This document shows positions 60,737-64,000 of a stretch of DNA of 64,000 nucleotides, in pieces. This DNA is from DUQX01 sp050948825 (lineage in GTDB: Bacteria > Bacillota > Dethiobacteria > DTU022 > UBA8154): positions 4,748 to 68,747 of the forward strand of contig JBMNEO010000004.1 of NCBI GenBank assembly GCA_050948825.1, written 5' to 3'. The translations under genes and the position numbers were made by a program. The notes under the pieces are model-generated. The model made no database searches and was not told where the DNA came from. It saw only the letters and a program-made list of their open reading frames with translations. Position 1 is the stretch's first letter. Each line of letters opens with the position of its first letter.

Positions 60737-60811
60737 TTGAATCACCCCTTTGAATATTTTTTAAATTTTACCATGGAATTTTGCAAAATAGTTAATTTTG
60801 GAATGAAAGTG

Positions 60812-61299
60812 TCATTTTGGGGAACGAAATGACCCAATTTTTTCCATTACTTCGTCTGCTTTGTTTACTAAGATCTTTCCGGGGTAAGTGAGCATAAAGC
60901 TTTGTATGGATAATCCAAATACAATGGCAAGCAGAAAACTGATCCAGCTTTCGCTGCCCATGACGGCGATCCCTGGATCGAACTTGATAGAAAAGGTACT
61001 TTACCAACAGGGAAGCCGGAACGAAAAGCAGGATGGTAAAGAGCAGGCACCTGTTAAAGCTTGAACAGTGGGCTCCGCCCTGTAAAAAATCGCAGGAAAA
61101 GAGCGGAAAGCATGATCATTGCCGTATAAATAGCCGTCCCAAAGATGGCGGAAACCAACAAAGTCAGGGCCAATTCTATTGTTATGCCCAGGACGATGCT
61201 CAGGCCGTATTCTAACTTTGCTTTTTCAACCTGGCTCATATTTTGATTACGGAATAGAGTATCTGTTAATCTCTGGGCGGTCCTTTCGATATTCAGCAT
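60812..61299 (-). pseudogene. AgrB peptidase, copy 2, frameshifted
   Basis: Starts MLNIERTAQRLTDTLFRNQN behind GGTGGAATAATT and runs GLSIVLGITIELALTLLVSA. One extra base at the GGAHC site (ACAGGGCGGAGCC) shifts the frame; a second shift follows near 60985. Restored frames give GGAHCSSFNRCLLFTILLFV, FDPGIAVMGSESWISFLLAI, SIQSFMLTYPGKILVNKADE. It would process the AgrD peptide. The start overlaps the kinase end by a few bases. Confidence 0.75.
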
Positions 61300-61311
61300 A
61301 ATTATTCCACC

Positions 61312-62164
61312 AGCTTGTAAATGGGTATTTCGATCTTCAAGTGAAAGCGCTCTTCTTTTACTTCATAGCCGATTTCACCCCGAAGATTTTTAACGGTTCT
61401 TTTGATGATGGAGAGCCCCTCCCCCCTTGTGCTTCCTTTTTTGGAGGTATAACCTTCTTTTAATAGCTTTTTCTCCTGGGTCCATGCCGGCGTCGCATGT
61501 ATTTGTTACCGTAAATATGTAATTCAAAAGCGTCGCGGGAAATTTGCATTGTTATGCTCCTTGAACCCTTGACATTCTCGCAGGCTTCAATGGCGTTATC
61601 GAGTACATTGGCCAATACGGCAGCCAGTTCGATAATATGCTTTTGACTCGCATTTCGAGCCCTGTCAGGCATTTATAATCAATAGAAATGTTTTTCCTTT
61701 TTGCTTCTGTAAATTTAGCGTAAAGGAGCGTATCCAGTTCTTTTAATCCGGTATCTACTGAAACAATGCTCTTATCTATAACATCAAGGTAAGAAGAAAG
61801 GTAATTTTTAAGCCTTTCCATCTCATTCGTTTGTGCCAGCCCGGAGATGATGCTTAAGTGGTTTTTCAAATCATGGCGGTGCTGGCGGTAAAGATGGTTC
61901 TGCTCTTCAATATGTTTAAACTTTAAGCTTTCCATTTCTAAACGATGCGCCCGTATGCTGTCCAGGTGCAAATGGCGTATGACAAAGACAGCGGCAATAT
62001 TGAGGAAAAAATACGGAGATAGAAAGAAACATCTCCATATTTTCCAGGTTTGAAGACTGAAAAACATTAAACCTGCTCATGAACATGTTATTGATTAGCA
62101 CTGTTAACAGGATAAGCTGGAGCGCATAAATAATGCTAGCCGCTTTATAATAATTTTTAGTCAT
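61312..62164 (-). pseudogene. AgrC-like GHKL sensor histidine kinase, multiple frameshifts
   Basis: MTKNYYKAASIIYALQLILL membrane start, FFLNIAAVFVIRHLHLDSIR, then the phospho-acceptor HRHDLKNHLSIISGLAQT and N-box VLANVLDNAIEACENVKG of SpoOB/AgrC-type kinases, and a glycine box GEGLSIIKRTVKNLRGE. At least three one-base changes break the frame (near 61990, 61665 and 61480). It would sense the cyclic peptide. It lies between a membrane protein and agrB. Confidence 0.75.
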
Positions 62165-62289
62165 GAAGTGGTACCTGCTTACTCTTCCGTAAATAATGAG
62201 CAGTTGTATTTACTTATCAGAAAGGCGACTCAGCATTGCTGCTGTTAGTTGAGGGATAAACCACAAAAACCGCAACACAATGTTATCGA

Positions 62290-62632
62290 TTATAATCGCA
62301 AGGATCTAGCCTGGAAAATGGTTTGGAGGGCCTTTATGTTTAAAAACTCGATCATCAGGTAGACGGACATTGCTATGAGAACTGATGTTAATCTTTTTGA
62401 AAAGGAGCTTATTCTAAAAATACTGAATAAGGCCATCAGAACAGAGGTATAGGCGATCACATTTAAGATGTAGCTCCCCGTTAAAGGGCGAATGGCCGCC
62501 GAAAGAAGCCCCATAAGCACCCCTAGAGCAATTATTTTTATAAAATCCATCTTTGTGCCGGTAAGCCCGCAGGTCAACCAGGCAATAGCTGCGGCTTCCG
62601 GAACGGAGAAAAATTAGAGTTTCCAGAATCAT
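62290..62632 (-). pseudogene. Membrane protein between agr regulator and kinase, frameshifted
   Basis: ATG 62632 with AGGAACG upstream begins MILETLIFLR; one base later the good frame is EAAAIAWLTCGLTGTKMDFI, KIIALGVLMGLLSAAIRPLT, SVLMALFSIFRISSFSKRLT. Three to four hydrophobic helices, resembling the N-terminal sensor part of AgrC-like kinases. It may be a detached receptor domain. Function unproven. Confidence 0.45.
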
Positions 62633-62643
62633 TTTTTTCGTTC

Positions 62644-63350
62644 CTATCTTTCGTTAAGGCCTTTGCCTTTACGACGAAATTCCCCGTATAAATAGCCGGA
62701 TAGGTAGGCTTTGCAATTCTTGTTCCGAAAAGAAATTTCATATGATGTTCTTGAAAAGGGTTTTATATAATTTATTTTCTGGATATTAACCAGATATGAG
62801 CGGCTTGTCCGAAAAAAGATGCTGCCTGAAAGGGCTCCTTCCAGTTCTTTCAAAGAATGGTCCGCTTCAAAAGCCTTTCCGGAGGTATGAATAATTGTTT
62901 TCTTTTTAAAGGCTTCGACCAAATAAATGTCATTTTCTCTTAAAAGCTCGATTTTATCCCCCGATTTTATTTGGAGGAAGTTTTTGTGTGGCGAGCATTT
63001 TTCTTTTTATTCTATTTAATGTTTCTTTAAAGCGCTCCACATGAAGAGGTTTAGTTATATAATCCGCTGCGTAGAGCTCCATAGCCTCCTTTAAGTAGTC
63101 GCCGCAGCCTGTTATAAATATTATTTCAGCATCAGGATGATCGGCGCGGATGCGTTTGGCCGCTTCAATTCCTGATAGTCCCGGCAAACCTATATCTAAA
63201 AAAACTATTCGGGGTTTATTTCATCGATAACTTTCAGGAGTTCTTCAGCGTTTCTGTGCAGTATTCCATCTCAATACCCAAAGAAGTGATGATTTGAACC
63301 AGTTTGTTACGGAAAGGGATGTTATCTTCTGCGATTACTCCTTTAATCAT
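62644..63350 (-). pseudogene. LytTR-family response regulator (AgrA-like), frameshifted
   Basis: ATG 63350 (GTGAGGG upstream): MIKGVIAEDNIPFRNKLVQI receiver start; LDIGLPGLSGIEAAKRIRAD holds the phospho-Asp; AADYITKPLHVERFKETL the Lys. The LytTR DNA-binding part is KTIIHTSGKAFEADHSLKEL, IFFRTSRSYLVNIQKINYIK. Two or three single-base changes (near 63270, 63215 and 62975) interrupt the frame. It would activate the agr operon. Confidence 0.75.
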
Positions 63351-63480
63351 TTCCCTCACCCCATTGATTAAGTGCACGAGGATAATTCCATAAAGACAAC
63401 AAATTTTTAAAACGTAATAGGTTAATAGTGCATTTATTATTTTTCTGCTCTCATTATATAAACAATTAAAGTGGTAAAAT

Positions 63481-63875
63481 GTTCCCGATATTTTTAAAAA
63501 AGCAAAAGAACCTCGGCCTTTGCATTTTGGCCCGAGGTTGATTTTAATAATGTGGGTTTGATTTTTTAAGCCTTATCACTTTGGTTGGTCAAGCATTGGT
63601 TCAACAGATTGTGCTATTTCCAGAGCAGTATCAACAGAGATATTGCCGCTTAAGTCAAATTGCTTATCTCCCCAAAGCCAGGTAATTTGGATAATGCCGT
63701 AACGCATTTCGGCAATCATGTACTCGATCCCACCGCTGCGGTAAAAGAATACATCTGTATCATCATCGTCGAAGCTTTTTCCGGGAAACCCCACCTCCAG
63801 GGGTGTCTTGCTGTATAAAAACCAAATCGGAGCCATCGAGGTTTAGGTCCATAATAATTATCCAAAGAATATCAT
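63481..63875. repeat. Direct repeat copy B (DUF4367 3' segment)
   Basis: Nearly identical to 55436-55827, same orientation. Includes the terminator pair (CCTCGG/CCGAGG) downstream of the DUF4367 fragment. Beyond 63875 the sequences diverge. Confidence 0.85.
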
Positions 63876-64000
63876 GATTATAATATTGTACTTTATTTAG
63901 CAAATCGCTTGAAATAATAGTAGGGTAATAGAGGGTGCCGGGGTATATGGATTTAAGTGTGTCCAGATCTGTATCAACAAAATCCCCTTGCGTATTAGTT
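63576..64000 (-). pseudogene. DUF4367 protein, copy 2, partial and frameshifted
   Basis: Enters from the right edge: TNTQGDFVDTDLDTLKSIYP, YPTIISSDLLNKVQYYNHDI, LWIIIMDLNLDGSDLVF, QQDTPGGGVSRK; an extra C near 63783 shifts the frame, after which FYRSGGIEYMIAEMRYGIIQ, ISVDTALEIAQSVEPMLDQ follows. The longer N-terminal reach shows that this is the original locus and copy 1 a duplicated 3' piece. Confidence 0.65.

Overview
The window looks like the chromosome of an anaerobic, Gram-positive-type bacterium of the Firmicutes, probably a Peptococcaceae/Desulfotomaculia-like clostridium. This is inferred from gene content: strong AGGAGG ribosome sites with frequent TTG/GTG starts, a CooT nickel protein, benzoate-CoA ligase beside a molybdenum hydroxylase, three GH57 glucan enzymes, an SLH-domain remnant, CsoR/CopA/CopZ and an agr-type peptide signalling locus. 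No rRNA is present. There is one tRNA-Pro(CGG).

Layout. 1-3.05 kb is a scrap yard of small regulators, a toxin-antitoxin pair and defence-island fragments (XRE regulators, RelE-like toxin with a frameshift, ImmA/sce7726 chimera, DUF1156 methylase remnant, a duplicated piece of dinB). 3.1-8.7 kb carries an M20-type amidohydrolase, dinB, an SLH remnant, an oxalate/formate-type MFS carrier and an MreB homologue. 8.7-13.2 kb is a minus-strand nucleotide-sugar/glycosyltransferase block. 13.3-17.6 kb has an alpha/beta hydrolase, an AbiEii-type pair and an ArsR-ABC exporter operon. 17.8-22.6 kb holds feoAB with a Fur-like box, a DUF4280 (PAAR-like) gene with an in-frame UGA at a conserved cysteine position, the selenium-linked pair yedE-yedF, and the tRNA. 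22.8-28.6 kb has regulators, cooT, a quinate/shikimate-dehydrogenase-like pair, greA and lysS. 28.8-40.7 kb has a ROK kinase, an ECF sigma/anti-sigma-like pair, a glucan cluster (GH57 x3 plus DUF4912), holA and rpsT. 40.8-50.1 kb is a likely aromatic-acid module: benzoate-CoA ligase, a LarA-like protein, MarR, and a three-subunit molybdenum hydroxylase with a 4-hydroxybenzoyl-CoA-reductase-like layout. 51-54 kb is a copper operon (csoR, frameshifted copA, copZ).

54.3-64 kb is a rearranged accessory region. It holds a degraded agr quorum-sensing locus (LytTR regulator, membrane protein, GHKL kinase, AgrB, AgrD), a second partial AgrB-AgrD copy whose AgrD runs in frame into a secreted protein, remnants of IS4-, IS66- and IS200/IS605-type elements, GGGGACGG palindromes, and two direct copies of a DUF4367 fragment about 8 kb apart. 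Many reading frames here are broken by one-base changes, so either the locus is decaying or the assembly has indel errors.

The most promising observation is the DUF4280 gene. The UGA falls where relatives have cysteine, is followed in the correct frame by the rest of the conserved domain and by a small G-first hairpin at bacterial-SECIS distance, and the gene lies beside selenium-metabolism genes. It is a candidate new selenoprotein. Further candidates are two unexplained structured RNA elements (28690-28769 and 50147-50253), the AgrD-secreted protein fusion, and the readthrough of copA into copZ.
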